From Rhynchopus sp. YZ270_cl-10 (taxonomy: Eukaryota; Euglenozoa; Diplonemea; Diplonemida; Diplonemidae): a stretch of DNA of 64,000 nt. Both the position numbers and the translations under genes were made by a program. Position 1 is the first letter of the stretch. Every line of letters starts with the position of its first letter. The stretch covers positions 1,116,001 to 1,180,000 of the forward strand of contig OZ037915.1 in NCBI GenBank assembly GCA_964035575.1, written 5' to 3'. Positions 10,686 to 22,456 of the stretch are shown here, in pieces. The notes beneath the pieces were generated by a model. It saw nothing but the letters and a program-made list of their open reading frames with translations. It searched no databases and was not told the DNA's origin.

Positions 10686-11093
10686 GAGGTGATCCAGTCT
10701 CACGCTTTTTCACACATTTTCACTTGGTTTCACACATTTTCACACATTTTCACATGGTTTCACACATTTTCACTTGGTTTCACACATTTTCACATGGTTT
10801 CACGGTGTGAAAAAGTGTGTACGAAAGTGAAAAAAAAACTGCTTCACGCACTCTGAGTGGATTCCTCCAGAAAAAAAACTTGGTGTTTTCACATGGTTTC
10901 ACACATTTTCACTTGGTTTCACTTGGTTTCACATGGTTTCACATATTTTCACATGGTTTCACATATTTTCACTTGGTTTCACATGTTTTCACTTGATTTC
11001 ACACATTTTCACCTTGGTTTCACACGTTTTCACTTATTTTCACATGTTTTCACGGTGTGAAAAAGTGTGGAAAAGTGTGCGCTGGATCACCTC
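10686..11093. mobile_element. TIR element filled with a TTTCACATGG minisatellite
   Basis: The ends are GAGGTGATCCAG (10686-10697) and its complement CTGGATCACCTC (11082-11093), with partial pairing continuing inward. Both are flanked by AT-rich ATAT sequence. The interior consists of two blocks of 10-bp repeats related to TTTCACATGG / TTTTCACTTG (about 10705-10803 and 10885-11055), each closed by a CACGGTGTGAAAAAGTG segment. No gene. Confidence 0.65.
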
Positions 11094-11432
11094 AAATATA
11101 CAAATAACAAAAAAAAAAAAAAAAAATAACAATAAAAAGTTAGCTCCTCACAGATACCAACTAACGATGCCAGCTGGCAGAAAGAACAAATGAGTTTTGC
11201 TAACAAAAAAACACTTTTATGACTAGTTTCATTAATGAGTGAGATCGTCCGGCACAAAACTGAATAGCTGGTAAATGAAATTAACCTACAAAAATAACTG
11301 CGCAATTACAGAACACAACGTTTTGCATGGCTTTACGGGTAGTTTTAGTCCACACAAAAGGCATACTCGAGTTCCTGACCTACCAGAATGTAATTAACCT
11401 AAACACATGTCCAGGTATGGTCCCAAGAAAAC
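11094..11432. other. AT-rich spacer before the satellite
   Basis: No gene, TIR or tandem repeat is apparent apart from a poly-A tract at 11109-11126. Confidence 0.5.
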
Positions 11433-14400
11433 GACGCGTTAGAACCGACGCGTTAGAACCGACGCGTTGAAACCGACGCGTTAGAAGCGACGCGTTAGAA
11501 CCGACGCGTTGAAACCGACGCGTTAGAAGCGACGCGTTGAAACAGACGCGTTAGAACCGACGCGTTAGAACCGACGCGTTGAAACCGACGCTTTGAAACC
11601 GACGCGTTAGAACCGACGCGTTGGAACCGACGCGTTAGAACCGACGCGTTAGAACCAACGCGTTGCAACCGACGCGTTAGAACCGACGCGTTGAAACCGA
11701 CGCGTTAGAACCGACGCGTTGAAACCGACGCGTTAGAAGCGACGCGTTGAAACAGACGCGTTAGAACCGACGCGTTAGAACCGACGCGTTGAAACCGACG
11801 CTTTGAAACCGACGCGTTAGAACCGACGCGTTAGAACCGACGCGTTGAAACCGACGCGTTGAAACCGACGCGTTAGAACCGACGCGTTAGAACCGACGCG
11901 TTAGAACCTACGCGTTGAAACAGACGCGTTGAAACAGACTCGTTAGAACCGAAGCGTTAGAACAGACGCGTTAGAACCGACGCGTTGGAACCGACGCGTT
12001 GAAACCGACGCGTTGAAACTGACGCGTTCGAACCGACGCGTTGAAACCGACGCTTTGAAACCGACGCGTTCGAACCGACGCGTTGGAACCGACGCGTTGA
12101 AACCGACGCGCTGAAACCGAGGCGTTAGAACCGACGCGTTAGAACCGACGCGTTGAAACCGACGCGTTGAAACCGACGCGTTGAAACAGACGCGTTAGAA
12201 CCGAAGCGTTATAACAGACGCGTTAGAACCGAAGCGTTAGAACCGACGCGTTGAAACCGACGCCTTGAAACCGACGCGTTAGAACCGACGCGTTGAAACC
12301 GACGCGTTAGAACCGACGCGTTGAAACCGACGCGTTAGAACCGACGCGTTAGAACCGACGCGTTGAAACCGACGCTTTGAAACCGACGCGTTAGAACCGA
12401 CGCGTTAGAACCGACGCGTTGAAACCGACGCGTTAGAACCGACGCGTTGAAACAGACGCGTTAGAACCGAAGCGTTATAACAGACGCGTTAGAACCGAAG
12501 CGTTAGAACCGACGCGTTGAAACCGACGCCTTGAAACCGACGCGTTAGAACCGACGCGTTGAAACCGACGCGTTAGAACCGACGCGTTGAAACAGACGCG
12601 TTAGAACCGACGCGTTGAAACCGACGCGTTAGAACCGACGCGTTGAAACCGACGCGTTAGAACCGACGCGTTGAAACAGACGCGTTAGAACCGACGCGTT
12701 AGAACCGACGCGTTGAAACCGACGCTTTGAAACCGACGCGTTAGAACCGACGCGTTAGAACCGACGCGTTGAAACCGACGCGTTGAAACTGACGCGTTCG
12801 AACCGACGCGTTGAAACCGACGCTTTGAAACCGACGCGTTCGAACCGACGCGTTGGAACCGACGCGTTGAAACCGACGCGTTGAAACCGACGCGTTAGAA
12901 CCGACGCGTTAGAACCGACGCGTTGCAACCGACGCGTTGAAACCGACGCGTTGCAACCGACGCGTTAGAACCAACGCGTTAGAACCGACGCGTTGGAACC
13001 GACGCGTTGAAACCGACGCGTTGAAACCGACGCGTTAGAACCGACGCGTTGGAACCGACGCGTTGAAACCGACGCGTTAGAACCGACGCGTTAGAACCGA
13101 CGCGTTGCAACCGACGCGTTAGAACCGACGCGTTGAAACCGACGCGTTAGAACCGACGCGTTGAAACCGACGCGTTAGAACCGACGCGTTGAAACCGACG
13201 CGTTAGAACCGACGCGTTAGAACCGACGCGTTAGAACCGACGCGTTGAAACAGACGCGTTGAAACAGACGCGTTAGAACCGAAGCGTTAGAACAGACGCG
13301 TTAGAACCGACGCGTTGGAACCGACGCGTTGGAACCGACGCGTTGAAACCGACGCGTTGAAACTGACGCGTTCGAACCGACGCGTTGAAACCGACGCTTT
13401 GAAACCGACGCGTTCGAACCGACGCGTTGAAACCGACGCGTTGAAACCGACGCGTTAGAACCGACGCGTTAGAACCGACGCGTTGCAACCGACGCGTTGA
13501 AACCGACGCGTTGCAACCGACGCGTTAGAACCAACGCGTTAGAACCGACGCGTTGGAACCGACGCGTTGAAACCGACGCTTTGAAACCGACGCGTTCGAA
13601 CCGACGCGTTGGAACCGACGCGTTGAAACCGACGCGTTGAAACCGACGCGTTAGAACCGACGCGTTAGAACCGACGCGTTGCAACCGACGCGTTGAAACC
13701 GACGCGTTGCAACCGACGCGTTAGAACCAACGCGTTAGAACCGACGCGTTGGAACCGACGCGTTAGAACCGACGCGTTGAAACAGACGCGTTGAAACAGA
13801 CGCGTTAGAACCGAAGCGTTAGAACAGACGCGTTAGAACCGACGCGTTGGAACCGACGCGTTGGAACCGACGCGTTGAAACCGACGCGTTGAAACTGACG
13901 CGTTCGAACCGACGCGTTGAAACCGACGCGTTAGAACCGACGCGTTGGAACCGACGCGTTGAAACCGACGCTTTGAAACCGACGCGTTGGAACCGACGCG
14001 TTGAAACCGACGCGTTAGAACCGACGCGTTAGAACCGACGCGTTGCAACCGACGCGTTAGAACCGACGCGTTGAAACCGACGCGTTAGAACCGACGCGTT
14101 GAAACCGACGCGTTAGAACCGACGCGTTGAAACCGACGCGTTAGAACCGACGCGTTAGAACCGACGCGTTGAAACCGACGCGTTAGAACCGACGCGTTAG
14201 AACCGACGCGTTAGAACAGACGCGTTAGAATCGACGCGTTAGAACCGACGCGTTGCAACCGACGCGTTGAAACCGACGCGTTGCAACCGACGCGTTAGAA
14301 CCAACGCGTTAGAACCGACGCGTTGGAACCGACGCGTTAGAACCGACGCGTTGAAACAGACGCGTTGAAACAGACGCGTTAGAACCGAAGCGTTAGAACA

Positions 14401-17171
14401 GACGCGTTAGAACCGACGCGTTGGAACCGACGCGTTGGAACCGACGCGTTGAAACCGACGCGTTGAAACTGACGCGTTCGAACCGACGCGTTGAAACCGA
14501 CGCGTTAGAACCGACGCGTTGGAACCGACGCGTTGAAACCGACGCTTTGAAACCGACGCGTTGGAACCGACGCGTTGAAACCGACGCGTTAGAACCGACG
14601 CGTTAGAACCGACGCGTTGCAACCGACGCGTTAGAACCGACGCGTTGAAACCGACGCGTTAGAACCGACGCGTTGAAACCGACGCGTTAGAACCGACGCG
14701 TTGAAACCGACGCGTTAGAACCGACGCGTTAGAACCGACGCGTTGAAACCGACGCGTTAGAACCGACGCGTTAGAACCGACGCGTTAGAACAGACGCGTT
14801 AGAATCGACGCGTGAGAACCGACGCGTTGCAACCGACGCGTTGGAACCGACGCGTTGAAACCGACGCGTTGAAACCGACGCGTTAGAACCGACGCGTTGA
14901 AACCGACGCGTTAGAACCGACGCGTTGAAACCGACGCGTTAGAACCGACGCTTTGAAACCGACGCGTTAGAACGTACGCGTTGAAACAGACGCGTTAGAA
15001 CCGACGCGTTAGAACCGACGCTTTGAAACCGACGCGTTAGAACGGACGCGTTGAAACAGACGCGTTAGAACAGACGCGTTAGAATCGACGCGTGAGAACC
15101 GACGCGTTAGAACGGACGCGTTGAAACAGACGCGTTAGAACAGACGCGTTAGAATCGACGCGTTAGAACCGACGCGTTAGAACCGACGCGTTGAAACAGA
15201 CGCGTTGAAACAGACGCGTTGAAACAGACGCGTTAGAACCGACGCGTTAGAACCGACGCGTTGCAACCGACGCGTTAGAACCGACGCGTTGAAACAGACG
15301 CGTTGAAACAGACGCGTTGAAACAGACGCGTTAGAACCGAAGCGTTAGAACAGACGCGTTAGAACCGAAGCGTTGAAACCGACGCGTTGAAACTGACGCG
15401 TTCGAACCGACGAGTTGAAACCGACGCGTTAGAACCGACGCGTTAGAACCGACGCGTTGCAACCGACGCGTTAGAACCGACGCGTTGAAACCGACGCGTT
15501 AGAAGCGACGCGTTAGAACCGACGCGTTGCAACCGACGCGTTAGAACCGACGCGTTGCAACCGACGCGTTGAAACAGACGCGTTAGAACCGAAGCGTTAG
15601 AACAGACGCGTTAGAAGCGACGCGTTGGAACCGACGCGTTAGAACCGAAGCGTTGAAACCGACGCGTTGAAACTGACGCGTTCGAACCGACGCGTTGAAA
15701 CCGACGCTTTGAAACCGACGCGTTAGAACCGACGCGTTGAAACCGACGCGTTAGAAGCGACGCGTTAGAACCGACGCGTTAGAACCGACGCGTTGCAACC
15801 GACGCGTTAGAACCGACGCGTTAGAACCGACGCGTTAGAACCGACGCGTTGAAACCGACGCGTTAGAACCGACGCGTTGCAACCGACGCGTTAGAACCGA
15901 CGCGTTGAAACCGACGCGTTAGAAGCGACGCGTTAGAACCGACGCGTTAGAACCGACGCGTTGCAACCGACGCGTTAGAACCGACGCGTTGAAACCGACG
16001 CGTTGAAACCGACGCGTTAGAAGCGACGCGTTAGAACCGACGCGTTGCAACCGACGCGTTAGAACCGACGCGTTGAAACCGACGCGTTGAAACCGACGCT
16101 TTGAAACCTACGCGTTAGAACCGACGCGTTGGAACCGACGCGTTAGAACCGACGCGTTGAAACCGACGCGTTAGAACCGACGCTTTGAAACCGACGCGTT
16201 AGAACGGACGCGTTGAAACAGACGCGTTGAAACAGACGCGTTAGAACCGAAGCGTTAGAACAGACGCGTTCGAACCGACGCGTTGAAACCGACGCGTTAG
16301 AACCGACGCGTTAGAACCGACGCGTTGCAACCGACGCGTTAGAACCGACGCGTTGAAACCGACGCGTTAGAAGCGACGCGTTAGAACCGACGCGTTGCAA
16401 CCGACGCGTTAGAACCGACGCGTTGCAACCGACGCGTTGAAACAGACGCGTTAGAACCGAAGCGTTAGAACAGACGCGTTAGAAGCGACGCGTTGGAACC
16501 GACGCGTTAGAACCGAAGCGTTGAAACCGACGCGTTGAAACTGACGCGTTCGAACCGACGCGTTGAAACCGACGCTTTGAAACCGACGCGTTAGAACCGA
16601 CGCGTTGAAACCGACGCGTTAGAAGCGACGCGTTAGAACCGACGCGTTGCAACCGACGCGTTAGAACCGACGCGTTAGAACCGACGCGTTGAAACCGACG
16701 CGTTGAAACCGACGCGTTAGAAGCGACGCGTTAGAACCGACGCGTTGCAACCGACGCGTTAGAACCGACGCGTTGAAACCGACGCGTTAGAACCGACGCG
16801 TTGAAACCGACGCGTTAGAACCGAAGCGTTAGAACAGACGCGTTAGAATCGACGCGTTGAAACCGACGCTTTGAAACCAACGCGTTAGAACCGACGCGTT
16901 GAAACCTACGCGTTAGAAGCGACGCGTTAGAACCGACGCGTTAGAACCGACGCGTTAGAACCGACGCGTTGAAACCGACGCGTTAGAACCGACGCGTTGA
17001 AACCGACGCGTTGAAACCGACGCGTTGAAACCGACGCGTTGAAACAGACGCGTTAGAACCGACGCGTTAGAACCGAAGCGTTAGAACAGACGCGTTAGAA
17101 TCGACGCGTAAGAACCGACGCGTTGAAACCGACGCTTTGAAACCAACGCGTTAGAACCGACGCGTTGAAAC
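11433..17171. repeat. 14-bp satellite array, about 5.7 kb (array 1)
   Basis: Some 410 tandem copies of a 14-bp monomer, GACGCGTTAGAACC or GACGCGTTGAAACC, with single-base variants. The CGCGTT core is nearly invariant; the bases after it vary (AG, GA, GC, GG, CG). Variants form higher-order patterns: the block at 13833-14048 recurs exactly 574 bp (41 monomers) downstream at 14407-14622. Short open frames inside are by-products. The same satellite occurs at 40188-40751 and 46149-47250 in the same orientation. Confidence 0.98.
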
Positions 17172-17195
17172 ACCAAAATCACCAAAAAAAAATTT

Positions 17196-17952
17196 CCTTA
17201 ACACTCGGTGTTAAGGTCTTTAAGGTTGCTGATCACCTCCCACCCACCCACCCACCCACCCCCCCTCTCAGGCACCCCCCCCCCCCCCCCCCCCAAGGTG
17301 GGGTTCGGGCATTTTTTTTCAGGTCTCTAAACCTCGAAAGAGGTCAAAAAAGTGGATTCTTGGGAAGATAGGAGGTTTTTAGGAGACTTTCTCTGAAGCA
17401 AAGACCTCCAAACCCTGACAGACCCTGAAACCAGGGTGTCGCGAGTACCCCTTTTTTACACGTGTTTCTTAAGGCTTCTACAGGGTTCTACAGGCAAAAC
17501 AGCCGTTTTGGCCAAAAACCCGGTTTTTCAGGCAGGTAACCGGGTTTGCGGCTTGGGAAACGTGCCAGAGCCATGCGTGGGGGTTTGTAACCACTCGTTG
17601 CGTTGGTTGCGTTGCCTTCGTTGCGTACGCATCGCTACGTACACACCGGTTACGTTGTGTTGCATGCGTTGCGTTCGTTGTGTAGAGATCGTTACGTACA
17701 CATCGGTTACGGTGCGTTGTACGCGTTGCGTTCGTTATGTTGAGATCGATATATACAGATCGCAACGTACGCATAGGTTGCGTTGGTTGTGTTGCATCCG
17801 TTACGTTGCGTTGGTTGCGTTCTGATCGTTACGTACACATAGGTTGCGTTGCGTTGCATGCGTTGGTTGCATACGGATCGTAACGTATAGAGCGGATCCG
17901 TTTCGTTGTGTTCGGTTGCGTTTATCAACCACACCAGCCAGGAGTGTTAAGG
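17196..17952 (+). mobile_element. TIR repeat unit A (CCTTAACACTC family)
   Basis: Starts with CCTTAACACTC and ends with its complement GAGTGTTAAGG. Order inside: a CACC/poly-C tract (about 17240-17294), a block with AAAGTGGATTCTTGGGAAGA, a hairpin-rich block ending in AACCGGGTTTGCGGCTTGGG, a TTGCGTT-rich block, and a tail with GTATAGAGCGGATCCG. The same order is found in units B, C and (inverted) D. No protein gene is credible. It looks like a non-autonomous DNA element present as tandem copies separated by a short ATTGCC-poly-A linker. Confidence 0.7.
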
Positions 17953-17972
17953 ATTGCCAAAAAAAACTAAAT

Positions 17973-19279
17973 CCTTAACACTCGGTGTTAAGGTCTTTAA
18001 GGTTGCTTCACCACCCCACCCACCCACCCTAAGGCACCCCCCCCCCCAGGGTGGGTTTCGGCCATTTTTTTTCAGGTCCCTAAACGTCCAAAGAGGTCAA
18101 AAAAGTGGATTCTTGGGAAGATAGGAGGTTTTTAGGAGACTTTCTCTGAAGCAAAGACCTTTGTAACCCTCCAGAGGTCTCAAGGGATTCCCTTGAGAGC
18201 TAAGAGGATTCCCTTGAGAGCACCAAAAATTCCCGCGAGAGAATGTGCGTTTTGGTGACTGAAACCGGCCAAAAACTTTTTAAAACGGCCCACAACCTGG
18301 TTTCTGCGACTCGAAAAGCGTATTCGCATGCTTTTGGGCGTCCGTGGGCCACAAACGATGGTACCCATGTGGGCCGAAAAACATACGTGTTTGTACACAA
18401 AACACCACAAAAGCGCTTGTTTGCAGGCAGTTCGGGTAGAAAACGACCTCTTCGGGTCACAAAGCTACATCCCTCCCTCCCTTGGCCCTCGGGATTCCCT
18501 TTCGGGAGGTCAGGGCGCCCTGACCTCCCTCAAGGGATCCCTCGGGCTCTGGCGGGAGGGAGGGAAATAGCTACCAAACCCTGACAGACCCTGAAACCAG
18601 GGTGTCGCGAGTACCCCTTTTTTACACGTGTTTCTTAAGGCTTCTACAGGGTTCTACAGGCAAAACAGCCGTTTTGGCCGAAAACCCGGTTTTTCAGGCG
18701 GGTAACCGGGTTTGCGGCTTCGGAAACGTGCCAGAGCGGTGTGAGAAACATGCGTGGGGGTTTGTAACCACTCGTTGCGTTGGTTGCGTTGCCTTCGTTG
18801 CGTACACATAGCTACGTACACACCGGTTACGTTGTGTTGCATGCGTTGCGTTCGTTGTGTAGGGATCGTTACGTACAGAGCACAACGTACGGAGCGGTTG
18901 CGTTGCGTTGGTTGTGTTTGGTTGGTTACGTTCGTTGCGTTCCGATCGCTACGTACACATCGGTTGCGTTGCGTTGCATGCGTTGCATCCGTTACGTTGC
19001 GTTCGTTGCATACAGATCGCTACGTGCACATCGGTTACGGTGCGTTGTACGCGTTGCGTTCGTTATGTTGAGATCGATATATACAGATCGCAACGTACAC
19101 ATAGGTTGCGTTGGTTGCGTTGCAGCCGTTACGTTGCGTTGGGTGTGTTCGGTTGGTTACGTTCGTTGCGTTGCATGCGTTGCGTTGCGTTGGTTGCATA
19201 CGGATCGTAACGTATAGAGCGGATCCGTTTCGTTGTGTTCGGTTGCGTTTATCAACCACACCAGCCAGGAGTGTTAAGG
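17973..19279 (+). mobile_element. TIR repeat unit B, with an internal insertion
   Basis: Same ends and internal order as unit A. Relative to A it carries about 400 extra bases at about 18165-18570, which hold GGGATTCCCTTGAGAG repeats and an imperfect inverted repeat around AAGGGATCCC. The TTGCGTT block is longer than in A and includes several CGTACACAT motifs. Confidence 0.7.
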
Positions 19280-19300
19280 ATTGCCAAAAAAAACTAAATT

Positions 19301-21089
19301 CCTTAACACTCGGTGTTAAGGTCTTTAAGGTTGCTGATCACCTCCCACCCACCCACCCACCCACCCCCCCTCTCAGGCACCCTCCCCCCCCCCCCCCCCC
19401 CAAGGTGGGGTTCGGGCATTTTTTTTCAGGTCTCTAAACCTCGAAAGAGGTCAAAAAAGTGGATTCTTGGGAAGATAGGAGGTTTTTAGGAGACTTTCTC
19501 TGAAGCAAAGACCTCCAAACCCTGACAGACCCTGAAACCAGGGTGTCGCGAGTACCCCTTTTTTACACGTGTTTCTTAAGGCTTCTACAGGGTTCTACAG
19601 GCAAAACAGGCGTTTTGGCCAGAAACCCGGTTTTTCAGGCGGGTAACCGGGTTTGCGGCTTGGGAAACGTGCCAGCGCGCTGTGAGAACCATGCGTGGGG
19701 GTTTGTAACCACTCGTTGCGTTGGTTGCGTTGCGTTCGTTGCATACAGATCGTAACGTACACATCGGTTGCGTTGCGTGCGTTGCATACAGATCGTAACG
19801 TACGCATCGGTTGCGTTGCGTTGCATGCGTTGCGTTCGTTGCATACAGATCGTAACGTACACATCGGTTGCGTTGCGTTGTATGCGTTGCGTTCGTTGCA
19901 TACAGATCGTAACGTACACATCGGTTGCGTTGCGTTGCATGCGTTGCGTTCGTTGCATACAGATCGTAACGTACACATCGGTTGCGTTGCGTGCGTTGCA
20001 TACAGATCGTAACGTACGCATCGGTTGCGTTGCGTTGCATGCGTTGCGTTCGTTGCATACAGATCGTAACGTATACATCGGTTGCGTTGCGTTGTATGCG
20101 TTGCGTTCGTTGCATACAGATCGTAACGTACACATCGGTTGCGTTGCGTTGCATGCGTTGCGTTCGTTGCATACAGATCGTAACGTACACATCGGTTGCG
20201 TTGCGTTGTATGCGTTGCGTTCGTTGCATACAGATCGCTACGTACACATCGGTTGCGTTGCGTGCGTTGCATACAGATCGTAACGTACGCATCGGTTGCG
20301 TTGCGTTGCATGCGTTGCGTTCGTTGCATACAGATCGTAACGTACACATCGGTTGCGTTGCGTTGTATGCGTTGCGTTCGTTGCATACAGATCGTAACGT
20401 ACACATCGGTTGCGTTGCGTGCGTTGCATACAGATCGTAACGTACACATCGGTTGCGTTGCGTTGTATGCGTTGCGTTCGTTGCATACAGATCGCTACAT
20501 ACACATCGGTTGCGTTGCGTTGTATGCGTTGCGTTCGTTGCATACAGATCGCTACGTACACATCGGTTGCGTTGCGTTGCATGCGTTGCGTTCGTTGCAT
20601 ACAGATCGTAACGTACACATCGGTTGCGTTGCGTGCGTTGCATACAGATCGTAACGTACACATCGGTTGCGTTGCGTTGTATGCGTTGCGTTCGTTGCAT
20701 ACAGATCGCTACATACACATCGGTTGCGTTGCGTTGTATGCGTTGCGTTCGTTGCATACAGATCGCTACGTACGCATCGGTTGCGTTGCGTTGCATGCGT
20801 TGCGTTCGTTGCATACAGATCGTAACGTACACATCGGTTGCGTTGCGTTGTATGCGTTGCGTTCGTTGCATACAGATCGCTACATACACATCGGTTGCGT
20901 TGCGTTCGTTGCGTTCTGATCGTTACGTACACATCGGTTGCGTTGCGTGCGTTGCATACAGATCGTAACGTACGCATCGGTTGCGTTGCGTTGCATGCTT
21001 TGGTTGCATACGGATCGTAACGTATAGAGCGGATCCGTTTCGTGGTGTTCGGTTGCGTTTATCAACCACACCAGCCAGGAGTGTTAAGG
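19301..21089 (+). mobile_element. TIR repeat unit C, with expanded minisatellite
   Basis: Same ends and order as unit A, but the TTGCGTT block has expanded into the tandem array at 19730-21010. Confidence 0.75.
19730..21010. repeat. 57-bp / 43-bp minisatellite
   Basis: About 20 or more tandem units of 57 bp, each including GCATACAGATCGTAACGTAC and GTTGCGTTGCGTTGCATGCG, mixed with 43-bp units lacking 14 bp. Because 57 is a multiple of three and the unit has no stop in several frames, long open frames appear on both strands (434 codons on the minus strand at 19585-20889). They encode only a 19-residue repeat rich in Arg, Cys, Asn and Thr and are not regarded as genes. Confidence 0.9.
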
Positions 21090-21119
21090 ATTGCCAAAAA
21101 AAACTAAATTTTTTTTTTT

Positions 21120-21152
21120 GGGCGACCAAGCGACCGGGTCGCTTGGTCGCCC
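21120..21152. repeat. Perfect GC-rich hairpin
   Basis: GGGCGACCAAGCGACC and its exact complement flank a single G. It lies in a 150-bp segment between repeat units C and D, next to a CAGAGCCTTG motif that matches the terminus of the element at 21737-22124. Confidence 0.8.
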
Positions 21153-21241
21153 GACAATAGGCGACCATGGTCGGATCAGAGCCTTGACTTTTTAGATAAC
21201 CACAGATGCTCAAAAGTGCTAATTTAGTTTTTTTTGGCAAT

Positions 21242-22456
21242 CCTTAACACTCACTGGATGGTGTGGTTGCTGTATGAAAGGTTTGCAACGCACACAAACC
21301 AACCAACACAACCGATGCGATACGTTTCTTGCGTTCACATCGTTCCGTTCAGATCGGAACGATGTGAACGGAACGAATGCAACCGACGCAACGCAACCGT
21401 TCGGTACGTAACGTCCCGAACCAAACATATGGAACCAACGCAACGCAATGCAACGAACGTAACCAACCGAACACAACAAACCCGATGTGTACGTAACGAT
21501 CTGTATGCAACGAACGCAACGCAACGAACGCAACGCATGCAACGCAACGCAACCGATGCGTACGTAACGATCGGAACGCAACGCATGCAACACAACGTAA
21601 CCGGTGTGCACGTAGCTATGTGTACGCAACGTAGCGAACGCAACGCAACCAACGCAACGAGTGGTTACAACCCCCCACGCATGGTTCTCACAGCGCGCTG
21701 GCACGTTACCCAAGCCGCAAACCCGGTTACCTGACTCAAGGCTCTGATGAGGCCCAGGCCTCCCGGCCGGGAGGCCCGGCCTCCCCGGCCTCCCGGCCTC
21801 CCAAAAAAAAAATTTTTTTTCCGGTGACATCTGCGGAACTTTTTTTTTTTTTTTCCTTAGGAAAAATTTTCGGGTACTTAGCAAAATTCGGCAAAAAATT
21901 ATGGATTTTGCTTACGTCGCTACTGGACCGTCTGTGATGGTTTTTTTTGGATTTTTTTTTTTGGATTTTTTTTTCCGAAATCGCCCACTCCCAAAAAAAA
22001 ATTTTTTTTTTTTTTTTGGTGAAAAATTTTGTGATGTCGAAAAAAAAAATTTTTTTTTGGGAGGCCGGGAGGCCTGGGAGGCCGGGCCTCCCGGCCGGGA
22101 GGCCTGGGCCTCATCAGAGCCTTGCCTGACTTAAAAACCGGGTTTTCGGCCAAAACGCCTGTTTTGCCTGTAGAACCCTGTAGAAGCCTTAAGAAACACG
22201 TGTAAAAAAGGGGTACTCGCGACACCCTGGTTTCAGGGTCTGTCAGGGTTTGGAGGTCTTTGCTTCAGAGAAAGTCTCCTAAAAACCTCCTATCTTCCCA
22301 AGAATCCACTTTTTTGACCTCTTTGGACGTTTAGGGACCTGAAAAAAAATGGCCGAAACCCACCCCGCGCGGGGAGGGTGGGTGGGTGGGTGGGGAGGGT
22401 GGGTGGGTGGGTGGGGTGATCAGCAACCTTAAAGACCTTAACACTGAGTGTTAAGG
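21242..22456 (-). mobile_element. TIR repeat unit D, inverted, with a nested MITE
   Basis: Begins CCTTAACACTC and ends GAGTGTTAAGG. Its interior is the reverse complement of units A-C (poly-C tract at the right, TTGCGTT block at the left, read as AACGCAA). The 388-bp element at 21737-22124 has inserted into it. Confidence 0.7.
21737..22124. mobile_element. 388-bp MITE with ~66-bp GC-rich TIRs and 7-bp target duplication
   Basis: The termini start CAAGGCTCTGATGAGGCCCA and are near-exact inverted repeats for about 66 bases, consisting mostly of GGCCTCCCGG palindromes. CCTGACT stands directly on both sides (21730-21736 and 22125-22131). The undisturbed site can be recognised in units A-C, confirming insertion. 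The interior is poly-A/T tracts with no gene. Confidence 0.88.

Noticed and set aside
13273-14622. 71-codon frames in the 14-bp satellite
   Set aside because: Satellite by-products: the translation is only a short repeated string, present in several frames.
11433-17171. CRISPR-like appearance of the regularly spaced repeat
   Set aside because: There are no unique spacers; it is a simple 14-bp tandem satellite in a eukaryote.
18243-18584. 113-codon plus-strand frame inside repeat unit B
   Set aside because: It lies in an insertion made of inverted repeats, is open in an overlapping frame as well, and lacks any conserved feature.
19585-20889. Long minus-strand frame of 434 codons and several plus-strand frames
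   Set aside because: They are by-products of a 57-bp repeat without stop codons; composition is a pure repeat of 19 residues and both strands are open at once.
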